Shown here: one piece after another, positions 1-8,762 of the stretch
How positions within the stretch are numbered: position 1 is the stretch's first letter
Layout: every line of letters starts with the position of its first letter
Assembly (NCBI RefSeq): GCF_032813545.1
Contig: NZ_CP136520.1
Coordinates: 4,334,001-4,398,000, forward strand
From: Nodosilinea sp. E11
GTDB taxonomy: Bacteria; Cyanobacteriota; Cyanobacteriia; Phormidesmidales; Phormidesmidaceae
Direction: 5' to 3'
DNA: 64,000 nt
Made by a program: the position numbers and the translations under genes
Notes under the pieces: model-generated
What the model was told of the DNA's origin: nothing
Database searches by the model: none
What the model saw: only the letters and a program-made list of their open reading frames with translations

Positions 1-2
1 GT

Positions 3-452
3 GCACTGGAGCGCTACGGTGTTGACTTCATCGCCGTGGCCAAAGGTGACCCCAACGCCCCCGAATGGGATCTTCAGGCGATCGAAATTAACCTGCGCAA
101 AGGAGGCACCACCCACCCCCTGATGGCGATGAAAATGCTCACTGAAGGGCACTTTCACCAGGCCGACGGGCTGTTTTACACCAAGCAAGAGCAGGTGCGC
201 TACTACCACGCCTCCGACAATCTGCAAAAACCCCACTACCGGGGGCTGCTGCCCAGCGACCTGATGGATATCATCGTGGCTAAACAGCTGCACTTTAACT
301 CCATTAGCGGCGTGGGAGCTGCCTTTCACCTGATGGGCTGTCTGTCGGAGTATGGCAAAGTCGGCCTCACCTGCATTGGCACTAGCCCTGACCACGCCCG
401 CGAAATTTACGACCAGGTGGTTGCCGCCCTCGACGAGTCCACCGAGGGCTAG
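3..452 (+). CDS. PGM1-type peptide ligase, C-terminal part (5' cut by window)
   Basis: The reading frame is open from the first bases of the window, so the gene starts upstream and only about 149 C-terminal residues are visible. They match the C-terminal domain of cyanobacterial PGM1-related, ATP-grasp-like peptide ligases. Visible landmarks are an INLRKGGTTHP segment near the start, a RYYHASDN segment in the middle, and a closing FHLMGCLSEYGKVGLTCIG stretch. Members of this family join amino acids or peptides by ATP-dependent amide-bond formation, but the substrate here is unknown. The gene converges on the SPFH gene, with 26 bases between the two stop codons. The family call comes from remembered similarity, not from a search. 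Confidence 0.72.
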   Translation, partial: ALERYGVDFIAVAKGDPNAPEWDLQAIEINLRKGGTTHPLMAMKMLTEGHFHQADGLFYTKQEQVRYYHASDNLQKPHYRGLLPSDLMDIIVAKQLHFNSISGVGAAFHLMGCLSEYGKVGLTCIGTSPDHAREIYDQVVAALDESTEG

Positions 453-478
453 AGAAACTCCCGTTGACTCCCTTGCGG

Positions 479-1429
479 TTACCCTTCGCCGACGATCGCC
501 CGCATGCCTTCCAGGGTCGCCGGAATGCTCTTGGGATCCATAAACATCACTTTGCTGCTGTCGCTGCTGCCGATCTTCAGCCCCATTTCCAGGTAGTGCT
601 GGGCCAGAATGAATTGCAGCGCCTCTCGCATGCCCGGATCGGTCGCCAGAGAGTTGGCAATCACCTGCATAGCTTCGGCGGTACCCTGAGCCTGTAAAAT
701 TTGCTCCTGCCGCAGGGCTTGAGCCCGTAGCACAATCGTCTTTTGCTGAGCTTCGGCATCTAAAATCGCTGCCTTTTGGCGGGCCTCAGCATCGAGCACC
801 GCCGATTCGGCCCGGCCCTTGGCCGAGTTCACCGCCGACTCGCGTTCCCCTTCAGAGGTCAACACAGCGGCCCGCTTTTTACGCTCTGCCGCCATTTGCA
901 GTTCCATCGAGTCTTGTACGGCCTTAGAGGGCACGATGTCGCGCAGCTCAACCCGCGTCACCTTTACGCCCCAGGGGTCGGTAGAAATATCGAGTTCGCG
1001 CAGCAGCAGTTCATTGATTTCAGAGCGAGCGGTAAAGGTTTGGTCGAGTTCTAGCTGACCCATTTCCGAGCGAATCTGGGTGAGCACCAGGTTAACCATG
1101 GCCGATTGCAGGTTTTCTACCTTGTAGTAGGCCTTTTCCATGTCTACGATCCGCCAGTACACCACCGCATCCACCGTGATCGACACGTTGTCGCGGGTAA
1201 TGCACTGCTGGGGCGGAATATCGAGCACCCGCTCTCGAATCGTTTGCTTGAACACCACCTTGTCGAGAAAAGGCACTAAAAAGTTAAGGCCGGGGGTGAG
1301 TTTTTTGCCATTGTATTTGCCCAGGGTTTCGACTAAGGCCTCATCGCTCTGATTAATAATCTTGACTGAGCTGGCGGCAATAGAGCCCCCAAAAATCAGC
1401 ACAACTAAAAAGCTAAAAAAGCCGCCCAT
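479..1429 (-). CDS. SPFH/Band 7 (paraslipin/QmcA-like) membrane protein
   Basis: This is a 316-residue stomatin-family protein. An N-terminal hydrophobic segment (about residues 3-20) is followed by an SPFH domain (about 22-190) with the characteristic [13 protein letters not shown] and [15 protein letters not shown] stretches. Next comes an Ala/Glu/Gln-rich coiled-coil (about 180-255) and a C-terminal oligomerisation segment. Such proteins form large membrane-associated oligomers that organise membrane domains and often act with NfeD proteins. The gene lies 64 bases downstream of an NfeD gene on the same strand, the classic pairing, which strongly supports the call. Length is normal and no damage is visible. 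Confidence 0.9.
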   Translation of the reverse strand: MGGFFSFLVVLIFGGSIAASSVKIINQSDEALVETLGKYNGKKLTPGLNFLVPFLDKVVFKQTIRERVLDIPPQQCITRDNVSITVDAVVYWRIVDMEKAYYKVENLQSAMVNLVLTQIRSEMGQLELDQTFTARSEINELLLRELDISTDPWGVKVTRVELRDIVPSKAVQDSMELQMAAERKKRAAVLTSEGERESAVNSAKGRAESAVLDAEARQKAAILDAEAQQKTIVLRAQALRQEQILQAQGTAEAMQVIANSLATDPGMREALQFILAQHYLEMGLKIGSSDSSKVMFMDPKSIPATLEGMRAIVGEG

Positions 1430-1493
1430 ACATCTAAATCCTCAATCGGGTTTGTGAAAGTGGTTTGAACTGATACAGCGCAAAATTCCCCTG

Positions 1494-1919
1494 CTACGCT
1501 CTCAGGGCACTCTCGGGCATCACGTAGAGAGTATTGCCCTTACGGCGGATCACCACCACAGGCTGATTGGCCCCAATGGTGATGGTTTCATCGTCGCAGC
1601 GAGCCTGCCAGGAGTTGCCTTCATAGATCACCCGTCCGGTCTGCCCAGGGTCAATGGCGGTAATGGTGCGGGCTTCGGTTGATTCTTGCAGACTGTAGGG
1701 GGTGCGCTTGGGCACAAACCGCCGCAGCAAGAAAATAAACACTAGCGAGAGGGCTACCCACACCACCATCTGAAGGTTAAAGGAGGGCACCACTAGGGCC
1801 AAAACGGCCACAATAAAGGCGCTGATGCCTAGGGTAGACTCTACAAAACCGGTGGGCAAAAATAGCTCCATGAGGCAGAAAATGGCCCCAAGAATGGCCC
1901 AAAACAGAGGGTAGTTCAT
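1494..1919 (-). CDS. NfeD family membrane protein
   Basis: The 141-residue protein has two or three N-terminal hydrophobic helices (about residues 5-70). A soluble C-terminal OB-fold-like domain follows, containing GQTGRVIYEGNSWQARCDDE and ending in a VVVIRRKGNTLYV strand. This is the short NfeD form without the ClpP-like protease domain. NfeD proteins partner SPFH proteins in the membrane, and this one is the first gene of a two-gene unit with the SPFH gene downstream. The start is the only methionine before the first membrane helix. The gene is divergent from the PP2C gene, with about 207 bases between them. Confidence 0.87.
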   Translation of the reverse strand: MNYPLFWAILGAIFCLMELFLPTGFVESTLGISAFIVAVLALVVPSFNLQMVVWVALSLVFIFLLRRFVPKRTPYSLQESTEARTITAIDPGQTGRVIYEGNSWQARCDDETITIGANQPVVVIRRKGNTLYVMPESALRA

Positions 1920-2126
1920 AGTAGCCCAGTAAAAAATAGCCCAATCAAAACGTTAGTCCCTAAAGTGAGGGAGCATCTGATCCAAATGCCGATCCATGAA
2001 ACCCAACCCAGGTTACCCTTCTGAAAGTCTCCCTATCCTCTAGGATTAATCTATCTTTAGGGTCTAGCCTTTGTGGGGGCTGATTACGTTGTCTTAAGAG
2101 TTTTGAGCGATTCCTGGCGTTGAAGT

Positions 2127-3932
2127 GTGCCGATAACCCCTATGAACCGTGTTGAACGCCGTCCATCTCGCTATAAGCCCTACCTGTGGGCCGTCGGGAC
2201 TGATCTAGAAACCCTGCCGGTGGACGAGCTGGTGGGACAGCGTTACCGCGTGGTGGCTCCCTATATTTGGTTAGATACTCAGCCTGACCAGCGCCCGAGC
2301 GCCCCAGATACGTTTCCCCCCGAGGCGATGCCTTATCTGAAGGCTCACCCCCTGCGGCTGCATGTGCCGGGCCTGTACAGTGTGCTAGAACGCACCGGAG
2401 CACCGCCGATTCTGCTGTTGGACAATGCTCCTATTCACCCCCAATCGGGCGATCTGCTGCCGGAGCTAGCGGCTGGGTTGGCTAGTGCGTTGCCCCTGCG
2501 CCAGGCCAACTGGCTGTGGCAACTGTGGGAGCTGTGGAAAAATTTGGGTGAGCTGGGGCTGGCGGGCAGTGTGTTGATGCCGGGCAATCTGCGGGTAGAT
2601 GGCTGGCGGCTGCGGCTGCGGGAGCTAGCGCCTGAGGTGGAGCCGCCTACCCTAGCTGACTTGACGGAACTGTGGCGATCGCTGTTGTCGCCCCTGCATC
2701 TGTCGGTATCAGAGCCGCTGCGCCGTTTAGTCAATGGCTTAGATGCCGGTACCCTAGATGCCGATACCCTCAGCCTAGAACTGAACCAGATATTGCTGAG
2801 TCAGGCAGCCACCGCTACCACTCGCATTGCCCTATCGGGGGCTACGGCCCAGGGGCCGACCCAGCCCCGCAATGAAGACGCCTGCTGGCCCCAGGGTACC
2901 CAAGCGGATGGGGCGCAGGGCTTGCAGGTGGCCATGGTGTGTGACGGAGTAGGCGGTCACGATGGCGGAGAAGTGGCCAGCCAGCTAACGGTGCAGTCCC
3001 TGCAAATTCAGCTTCAGGCGCTGCTGGCTGAGACTCAAAACGAGCTGCGAGCGCTGCCGCCTGAGGTGATCATTCAGCAGTTGGAAGCGGTCATTCGCAT
3101 CGTCAATGAGCTGATCAACTTTCAAAACGATAACCAGGGTCGGGTGGGTCGCCATCGTATGGGTACCACCCTCGCGATGGCGGTAGTGATTCCCCAGCGG
3201 GTGCAGACCGGCGAAGGCTGGGAGCGAGTCAATGAGGTGTATCTGGCCCACGTGGGCGACAGCCGCGCCTACTGGATTACGCCCGATTATTGTCATCTGC
3301 TCACCGTAGACGACGACATTGCCGGGCGGGAGGTGATCGCCGGTCGCCAAACCTGGCCGGTGGCCCTAGAGCGCAGCGATGCCGATGCGCTGACCCAGGC
3401 CTTGGGCACCCGCAGCGGCGATCACCTGCGGCCCCATATTCAGCGGTTTGTGTTTGATGAAACGGGTATCTTGCTCCTGTGTACCGATGGCCTCAGCGAT
3501 AACTACCGGATCGAAGATGCCTGGGCTAACTACATTGGCCTAATTGTGAAGGACATTGTCACCCTTGACTCGGCGGTGGCGTCGTGGATTGAGCTGGCCA
3601 ACCAAAAAAACGGTCACGACAACACCGCTGTGGTGCTGATGCAGCATAAGGTCTTGGTTCAGCCTGGGGCACAAACTGGGTCGGAAGCCGCCCGCACGGG
3701 CGCTCAGCAGTCGGCGTCCCCGGTGGGAGCTAAGCTCTACGGCGAAAGCTCGCCCCAGGAAGAATTCGTTTCTGCCGCCGAGTCTAAACCGCCGGCGGGC
3801 ATTCCCCGTTGGCTGCTGGCGATATCGGGATCGGTGCTGCTGGTGGGCTTGCTAGGCTGGTGGTGGCTGGCAAGCCGAGCGCCGGAGCTGCCCGAGACGC
3901 CTGAAACGCCGCCTGCGGCCCCGGCTCCCTAG
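2127..3932 (+). CDS. Membrane-anchored PP2C-type Ser/Thr protein phosphatase
   Basis: The 601-residue protein contains a PP2C metal-dependent phosphatase domain from about residue 235 to 510. Metal-binding and core motifs are visible: NEDAC (about 248), MVCDGVGGHDGG (about 268-279), GDSRAY (about 376), CTDGLSDN (about 450) and GHDNTAVV (about 494). A hydrophobic helix near residues 562-580 anchors it, so the phosphatase is probably cytoplasmic and tethered at its C-terminus; a Pro-rich tail follows. The first 230 residues are not a known catalytic domain. Their pattern loosely resembles a decayed protein-kinase C-lobe (inference). The start drawn is a GTG; an ATG five codons later (2142) is an equal alternative. 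The following membrane-protein gene begins 44 bases downstream and may be co-transcribed. Confidence 0.88.
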   Translation: MPITPMNRVERRPSRYKPYLWAVGTDLETLPVDELVGQRYRVVAPYIWLDTQPDQRPSAPDTFPPEAMPYLKAHPLRLHVPGLYSVLERTGAPPILLLDNAPIHPQSGDLLPELAAGLASALPLRQANWLWQLWELWKNLGELGLAGSVLMPGNLRVDGWRLRLRELAPEVEPPTLADLTELWRSLLSPLHLSVSEPLRRLVNGLDAGTLDADTLSLELNQILLSQAATATTRIALSGATAQGPTQPRNEDACWPQGTQADGAQGLQVAMVCDGVGGHDGGEVASQLTVQSLQIQLQALLAETQNELRALPPEVIIQQLEAVIRIVNELINFQNDNQGRVGRHRMGTTLAMAVVIPQRVQTGEGWERVNEVYLAHVGDSRAYWITPDYCHLLTVDDDIAGREVIAGRQTWPVALERSDADALTQALGTRSGDHLRPHIQRFVFDETGILLLCTDGLSDNYRIEDAWANYIGLIVKDIVTLDSAVASWIELANQKNGHDNTAVVLMQHKVLVQPGAQTGSEAARTGAQQSASPVGAKLYGESSPQEEFVSAAESKPPAGIPRWLLAISGSVLLVGLLGWWWLASRAPELPETPETPPAAPAP

Positions 3933-3975
3933 GCGGCTGGCGAGGGTTTAGCTGGCGCTCACCGCAGGCAAAACG

Positions 3976-4404
3976 ATGGGGATATGGACGGATACGGTGA
4001 TAAATTCTTGGGCTGACGGGATGCAGTCGGTGCTATTGGGGCCGGTGCAAAACTGGCTGGCGGCGCATCCGCTGCTGAGCTGGCTGGTGGGGCACCCGTT
4101 AGTGGCGGGGGCCGTGGCGGGGGTGGCGCTGCTGTTGTTTGCAGGGCTGTGGAGTGCGATCGCCCGTCTGACCGAGGGCTTTTGGCTCTCCCTCGTTAAG
4201 TTACCCTTTCAGCTCAGTGGCTGGATCTTTGGGGCCTTGTCGGGGCTGCTAGTGCGGCGCTGGGTGAAGCCCTCAGCGACGGCGGAGAGTCGCGATCGCC
4301 TCAGCGAAATTGTCGCCCGTCTAGAGATGCTGCAAACCGAGCAAGAAACCCTGATGGCAGAACTGCGTACCCTGCTCAAACAAGACGCCAGATTGGGGGA
4401 CTAG
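3976..4404 (+). CDS. Hypothetical membrane protein with C-terminal coiled coil
   Basis: This 142-residue protein has a hydrophobic core of about two membrane helices (roughly residues 40-95), preceded by an amphipathic N-terminus. It ends in a charged helix (about 105-140) with heptad-like leucines, probably a short coiled coil. I do not recognise a named family. The composition and the gene's position 7 bases before the YdcF gene and 43 bases after the PP2C gene suggest a short co-transcribed set of envelope proteins. Codon use matches the neighbours. Function is unknown. Confidence 0.7.
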   Translation: MGIWTDTVINSWADGMQSVLLGPVQNWLAAHPLLSWLVGHPLVAGAVAGVALLLFAGLWSAIARLTEGFWLSLVKLPFQLSGWIFGALSGLLVRRWVKPSATAESRDRLSEIVARLEMLQTEQETLMAELRTLLKQDARLGD

Positions 4405-4411
4405 ACCCGCG

Positions 4412-5206
4412 ATGTTTTTGTTTCTCTCTAAACTGCTGCCGCTGCTGATCTACCCGCTGGGGTTGGCCTGTGGGTTGCTAGTCGTGGCGCTGGTGTGCGT
4501 TAAGCGGCGACCACAGTGGGCGACAGCGGCGATCGCCCTCGCTCTAGCCCTGTTGTTGGTGAGCAGCAATCGCTGGGTGGCCACGGGCATGATGCGATCG
4601 CTGGAGTGGCGCTATCCCGATACGGTCGATTTGCCGACGGCAGAGGCGATCGTGGTATTGGGGGGTGCAATCCACCCTCAACTGTCGCCGCGTCCGTGGA
4701 TAGAGGTGGCTGAAGAAGGCGATCGCGTCTTGCACGGGGCACGGCTATATTTGGCCGGGCGGGCACCCCTGCTAGTCTTCAGCGGCGGGCGCATTACCTG
4801 GGGGCAACACCAGCGCCGCTCTGAGGCGGCCGATATGGCTGAGCTGGCCGAGGCTCTAGGAGTGCCCGCCAGCGCTATTTTGATTGAACCAGATTCGTTA
4901 AATACCTTTGAAAATGCCTTAAATACCAAAGCGCTGTTGGCCAACTTGGGGATTGAGCGCATTTTGTTGGTCACCTCTGCCATGCACATGCCCCGGTCGC
5001 TGGCGATTTTCAAAAAGCAGGGCTTTGACGTCACCCCCGCCCCTGCCGATTTTCATGTCGTGCAAGACCCTCTTGATGTTGAAATGCGCACCTGGCAGGG
5101 CCGCACCCTCAGCCTCGTGCCCCAAACCGAAAATCTGCACTATCTCACCCGCGCCCTAAAAGAATACCTAGGCATCGGCATCTATTGGCTAAAGGGCTGG
5201 CTGTAG
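4412..5206 (+). CDS. YdcF/ElyC/SanA family (DUF218) membrane protein
   Basis: The 264-residue protein has two N-terminal hydrophobic helices (about residues 5-50). A DUF218 domain follows, beginning with EAIVVLGGAIHP near residue 78. Further family landmarks are RVLHGARLYLAGRAPLLVFSGG, the DSLNTFENALNT segment and MHMPRSLAIF. Members are inner-membrane proteins linked to envelope integrity and polysaccharide or peptidoglycan metabolism in other bacteria; the precise reaction is unproven. The length suits the ElyC-like form with two membrane helices. It probably belongs to a transcript starting at the PP2C gene. Confidence 0.88.
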   Translation: MFLFLSKLLPLLIYPLGLACGLLVVALVCVKRRPQWATAAIALALALLLVSSNRWVATGMMRSLEWRYPDTVDLPTAEAIVVLGGAIHPQLSPRPWIEVAEEGDRVLHGARLYLAGRAPLLVFSGGRITWGQHQRRSEAADMAELAEALGVPASAILIEPDSLNTFENALNTKALLANLGIERILLVTSAMHMPRSLAIFKKQGFDVTPAPADFHVVQDPLDVEMRTWQGRTLSLVPQTENLHYLTRALKEYLGIGIYWLKGWL

Positions 5207-5295
5207 ACAGCAATTTCAGTCGGGGGGTAGGTGTCATTTAAGGTGCTCTCTAGTAAGGTTGGGCTGTTTGTCCAGTCGGTAATTTTGGCCCATCT

Positions 5296-6576
5296 ATGTC
5301 TTCTTTAGCGTCTCCTTCGCTGCATCAGCAGGTGTATTCCCTCGATCATGCTGCCTGGGTTGATCAGCTAGCTGGCACCGAAAATCTGCTAATTATTCAA
5401 GATCTCGATGGGGTTTGTATGGGGCTGGTCAACGATCCCCTCGACCGGGTGATGGCCCTCGACTACCTAGAGGCCACCCAGCGCTTTGATGGCCACTTCT
5501 ACGTGCTGACCAATGGAGAGCACACCGGCAAGCGGGGCGTGAACGGCATTGTTGAACGGGCCTTAGGGGGCAAAGCCCAGGCCCAGGCAGGGAGCTATTA
5601 TTTACCGGGATTGGCAGCCGGAGGGGTGCAGTGGCAAACCCGCGAGGGTCAGATTTCTCACCCAGGGGTGAGCGAGGCCGAGCTGGCCTTTTTGGCGGCG
5701 GTGCCCCAGAAGATGGCCGATCAGCTGCGGCAATTTTGGCAGCGGCGACCCAGGGATGGCGATAGCTTAAATCTGGAGACAGATCTGGAAACGGTGATTC
5801 AGTCGACGGTCTTAGACAACCTTGCCTCTCCGACCGCTAACCTAAATACGCTGCATAACCGACTTCAGCCAGCGGTGTATGCCGATCTCCAATACGCCAT
5901 GCAGACGCTGATGGAAGATTTGCTGCGCGATGCGGCCCGCCAAGGACTAGGGGATTCGTTCTTTGTGCACTATGCCCCCAACCATGGGCGCGGCCCTGAC
6001 GGTAAAGAGATTCTTTGGTTTGGTCAAGGCGGTGAGTCGGGTACCACCGACTTTCAGTTTATGCTGCGGGGGGCGATCAAAGAGGCCGGGGTGCTGGCGC
6101 TGCTAAACCGCTACTATGCCGCCAGAACGGGAGCCTTTCCCCTGGGCGAAGACTTTAGCGTGCGCCAGGCCCCCCACAGCCACACCGAGCTGCTGGATCT
6201 GGTTAAGCAAACCTTTGATCCGGCGCTTATGCCTACCCTGGTCGGGGTCGGCGATACGGTGACCAGTGTGGTGGTAACAGAAGCTGGGCAACCGGTGGCC
6301 AAGCGGGGAGGGAGCGATCGCAACTTTTTGCACCTGATTCAAGCGATCGGTCAGCACTTTGATACGGGCAATATCGTTACCTACGTGGATAGCAGCGGCG
6401 GTGAACTCAAGAACCGCAAAGCCCTCAAGCTAGAAGATCGTCGCGGCACCAGCGTGGTGATCGAAGGCCCCGGCGATCCCCGCGATGGCGACGATCCGCT
6501 GGTGCTCAACGTCGTGTTTCCCGGCGGCTACCGGCAATACTGTGAGGCGTTTCAAGCCGCCGCCGCCCGCCGCTAA
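5296..6576 (+). CDS. stpA: Glucosylglycerol 3-phosphatase
   Basis: This is a full-length (426-residue) StpA, the enzyme that removes phosphate from glucosylglycerol 3-phosphate. That is the last step in making the osmolyte glucosylglycerol during salt acclimation. A HAD-like nucleophile motif DLDGVCMGLV sits near residues 36-45. Highly specific stretches match the Synechocystis protein as I remember it: FYVLTNGEHTGKRGVNGIVE, LPGLAAGGVQWQ, VLDNLASPTANLNTL, and LNRYYAARTGAFPLGE. The partner synthase gene ggpS is not in the window. A ROK sugar kinase follows 61 bases downstream on the same strand. The recognition is strong because these segments are unusual and family-specific. Confidence 0.95.
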   Translation: MSSLASPSLHQQVYSLDHAAWVDQLAGTENLLIIQDLDGVCMGLVNDPLDRVMALDYLEATQRFDGHFYVLTNGEHTGKRGVNGIVERALGGKAQAQAGSYYLPGLAAGGVQWQTREGQISHPGVSEAELAFLAAVPQKMADQLRQFWQRRPRDGDSLNLETDLETVIQSTVLDNLASPTANLNTLHNRLQPAVYADLQYAMQTLMEDLLRDAARQGLGDSFFVHYAPNHGRGPDGKEILWFGQGGESGTTDFQFMLRGAIKEAGVLALLNRYYAARTGAFPLGEDFSVRQAPHSHTELLDLVKQTFDPALMPTLVGVGDTVTSVVVTEAGQPVAKRGGSDRNFLHLIQAIGQHFDTGNIVTYVDSSGGELKNRKALKLEDRRGTSVVIEGPGDPRDGDDPLVLNVVFPGGYRQYCEAFQAAAARR

Positions 6577-6637
6577 CAACGCCCAAACAATCTGCGACAA
6601 TGGCCCTGGCGGGTTATTCAAGGGCTAAAGAACAGCG

Positions 6638-7534
6638 ATGGCAACAGTAGCGCAGCAGGTGATTGGCGTAGATTTGGGCGGCACGGCGATTAAGCTGGGG
6701 CGCTTTGCCCAGGCTGGGCAGTGCCTAACCAGTGTGACGGTGCCCACGCCTCAGCCCTCGACGCCAGCGGCAGTGATAGAGGCGATCGCAGCGGCGATCG
6801 ACGCCATCGACCCCAACCGTGAAGCCGCCGCCATTGGCGTGGGTACCCCTGGCCCCGCCGATGTCACGGGCCGGATTGCCCGCGTGGCTATCAATATGGC
6901 CGGGTGGCACGATGTGCCGATCGCCGACCTGCTCGAAGCCAAAACCGATCGCCCCGTCACCGTGGCCAACGACGCCGACTGTGCCGGTTTGGGCGAAGCC
7001 TGGCTCGGAGCTGGGCGCAATTTTAGCGACATGCTGATGCTGACGCTGGGCACTGGGGTGGGCGGCGCGATTATTCTCGACGGCAAGCTGTTTGTGGGCC
7101 GCACCGGCACCGCCGGAGAACTGGGCCTGATGACCCTCAACCCCGATGGCCCCCCCTGCAACAGCGGCAATCGGGGTTCTCTAGAGCAATACTGTTCAGT
7201 GCAGGCCATCGAGCGAGAGACGGGGCTAGCCCCAGCGGCACTGTTTGACCAGGCTAAGGCGGGAGATGAACATGCGATCGCCTTCTGGCAGACCTACGGG
7301 CGCTGGCTGGGTGCGGGCATTGCCAGCCTGGCCTACGTGTTCACTCCCGAGGCGGTGATCCTTGGCGGCGGCATTAGTGCGGCGGCAGACTTGTTTTTGC
7401 CGACTACCCTGGCGGAGCTAGAGATTCGTGTGCTGCCCACGTCTCGCGACGGCATGCAGGTCTTAGTGGCCGAGTTGGGCAACCAGGCCGGCATGGTCGG
7501 AGCCGCTCGTTTGGCGCTGCAACGGCATGGCTAG
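6638..7534 (+). CDS. ROK family sugar kinase (probable glucokinase)
   Basis: The 298-residue protein opens with the ATP-binding phosphate-1 motif GVDLGGTAIKLG (about residues 9-20). It also contains VANDADCAGLGEAWLG, LGTGVGGAIILDGKL and a C-terminal AVILGGGISAA adenosine motif, so it is a ROK-family kinase. The usual ROK zinc-binding CxCGxxGC cluster is replaced by PPCNSGNRGSLEQY. The GExGH histidine is a leucine (GELGLM), a variant I recall from cyanobacterial members. Glucose is the likeliest substrate but is not proven by sequence. It may be co-transcribed with stpA. Confidence 0.86.
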   Translation: MATVAQQVIGVDLGGTAIKLGRFAQAGQCLTSVTVPTPQPSTPAAVIEAIAAAIDAIDPNREAAAIGVGTPGPADVTGRIARVAINMAGWHDVPIADLLEAKTDRPVTVANDADCAGLGEAWLGAGRNFSDMLMLTLGTGVGGAIILDGKLFVGRTGTAGELGLMTLNPDGPPCNSGNRGSLEQYCSVQAIERETGLAPAALFDQAKAGDEHAIAFWQTYGRWLGAGIASLAYVFTPEAVILGGGISAAADLFLPTTLAELEIRVLPTSRDGMQVLVAELGNQAGMVGAARLALQRHG

Positions 7535-7707
7535 GGTGCCAATTTTTTCCTTGCTACCCATAGGGCTGATGTCTACCTCAAGAGTGACTTTGGTTTATGG
7601 CTAATGAGCGAGGTGGATCAGCCTCTTATTTGTGAGGCTATCGATAGGTGAGCGATGGTGTTTGCCATTGACCTCGCCTGTTGCAATCCTCACTGGAGGA
7701 AAATTTT

Positions 7708-8304
7708 ATGAGAACGACTGACAATCGATCTAATCAATCTCGTCGTGCGGTTGGGCTGTTTGCGAGTCGGCCAGAGGCCGAGCAGGCCATGTACCGTCTA
7801 CGCGACTCAGGCTTTAATATGGATCGCATTTCTGTGATCGCCAAGTCAGGGAAGGGGTTAAGAGATCTCACCACTGACCAAAAGTATGACCCCAGCAAGT
7901 CTAAGGAAGAGCAAGCCCAGGGGGGTGCCGGTGCTGGTGCTACCGCTGGTGCTGTCACAGGTGGTGCCATGGGTTTAATTGGCAGTCTGGGCGTTCTGGC
8001 GATTCCAGGCGTTGGCCCAGTTGCTGAAGTTGGCATTTTGCTGGCTAACACGCTGCTCGGTAGTGGTATTGGTGCCGCTGGTGGTGGTTTGTTGGGCGCA
8101 TTGATCGGTCTTGGCGTACCCGAAGACCGGGCCAACTACTACAACGATCGCGTTAATAACAGCAATGAGTATCTGGTGCTGGTAGATGGTACCGAGCAAG
8201 ATATTCGGGCTGCTGAATTGGTGCTGCGCGAAAACGGCATCCGTGACTGGGATATCTTTACCTCAAGTCAGAGTGTGAACCCGAGCTATGCGAGTAGCCG
8301 ATAA
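7708..8304 (+). CDS. General stress protein 17M-like (YflT domain) with glycine-rich membrane segment
   Basis: The start is the ATG at 7708, preceded by an excellent GGAGGA ribosome site at 7696-7701; an upstream in-frame TTG is less likely. The 198-residue protein begins with a YflT/GsiB-like domain (AVGLFASRPEAEQAMYRLRDSGFNMDRISVIAK). A long Gly/Ala-rich hydrophobic stretch (about residues 75-140) resembling a glycine zipper follows. The last part (RANYYNDRVNNSNEYLVLVDG) is typical of this stress-protein family. It probably associates with membranes, and its role is unknown. A clear terminator follows, so it ends its own transcript. Confidence 0.83.
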   Translation: MRTTDNRSNQSRRAVGLFASRPEAEQAMYRLRDSGFNMDRISVIAKSGKGLRDLTTDQKYDPSKSKEEQAQGGAGAGATAGAVTGGAMGLIGSLGVLAIPGVGPVAEVGILLANTLLGSGIGAAGGGLLGALIGLGVPEDRANYYNDRVNNSNEYLVLVDGTEQDIRAAELVLRENGIRDWDIFTSSQSVNPSYASSR

Positions 8305-8334
8305 AACCTAGTCGTTAAGCCAAAGCTTAACTTT

Positions 8335-8364
8335 GAGGGTGCAGCTTAGCTGTGCCCTCTTTTT
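8335..8364 (+). terminator. Rho-independent terminator after the stress-protein gene
   Basis: An 11-bp stem (GAGGGTGCAGC with GCTGTGCCCTC, including two G-U wobbles) closes a three-base loop. It is followed immediately by a run of five T. It lies 31 bases after the stress-protein stop codon. Confidence 0.85.
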
Positions 8365-8762
8365 GTGGATTTTTACAGGGTGGTTAGGAGATTTCTAGAA
8401 GAGAAGATACCCACTTCAACCCAGAGACTGTAACTACTGTAGGATGGGCACTGCCCACCATTTGGAAGACTGTCAAGGGCTTTTCTCAAGTTGTCGAAAG
8501 GAAAATCTTATTTCAATTTCCCTTCAAAACTGTTTGAGAGCAAAATATGGCCTAGTGGTCTGTCAACCCTAGACTGGCTAGCCGTTGGAGGCTTGGGGCA
8601 CTAGCTGAAAGAGTTCGGAAGCCAGAGGTTGCTGTCCGTCCGATGCGCGTAAGGATTAACTGGCGATCGCTGAAGCAAGTGAGGTAGGTGGTTAAGGAGT
8701 TGTTGGGTTTCCTTCATCAACCCAAACTACGGGCGGGCGATCGCACTAGCTTTTCTAGTGTG
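8365..8762. repeat. Gene-free stretch with dispersed palindromic repeats
   Basis: No credible coding region is seen here. The stretch holds a palindrome TGGGCACTGCCCA at 8445-8457, whose core and flank recur at 12843-12859. Just before it, 8402-8442 resembles the sequence at 11545-11580 (a shared AAGATnCCC and GACTGTAnCnACnGTAG pattern). Near 8707-8731 a TTGGGTTTCCTTCATCAACCCAA inverted repeat of a kind common in cyanobacterial intergenic DNA occurs. These look like remnants of small dispersed elements at the edge of an accessory region. Confidence 0.55.
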
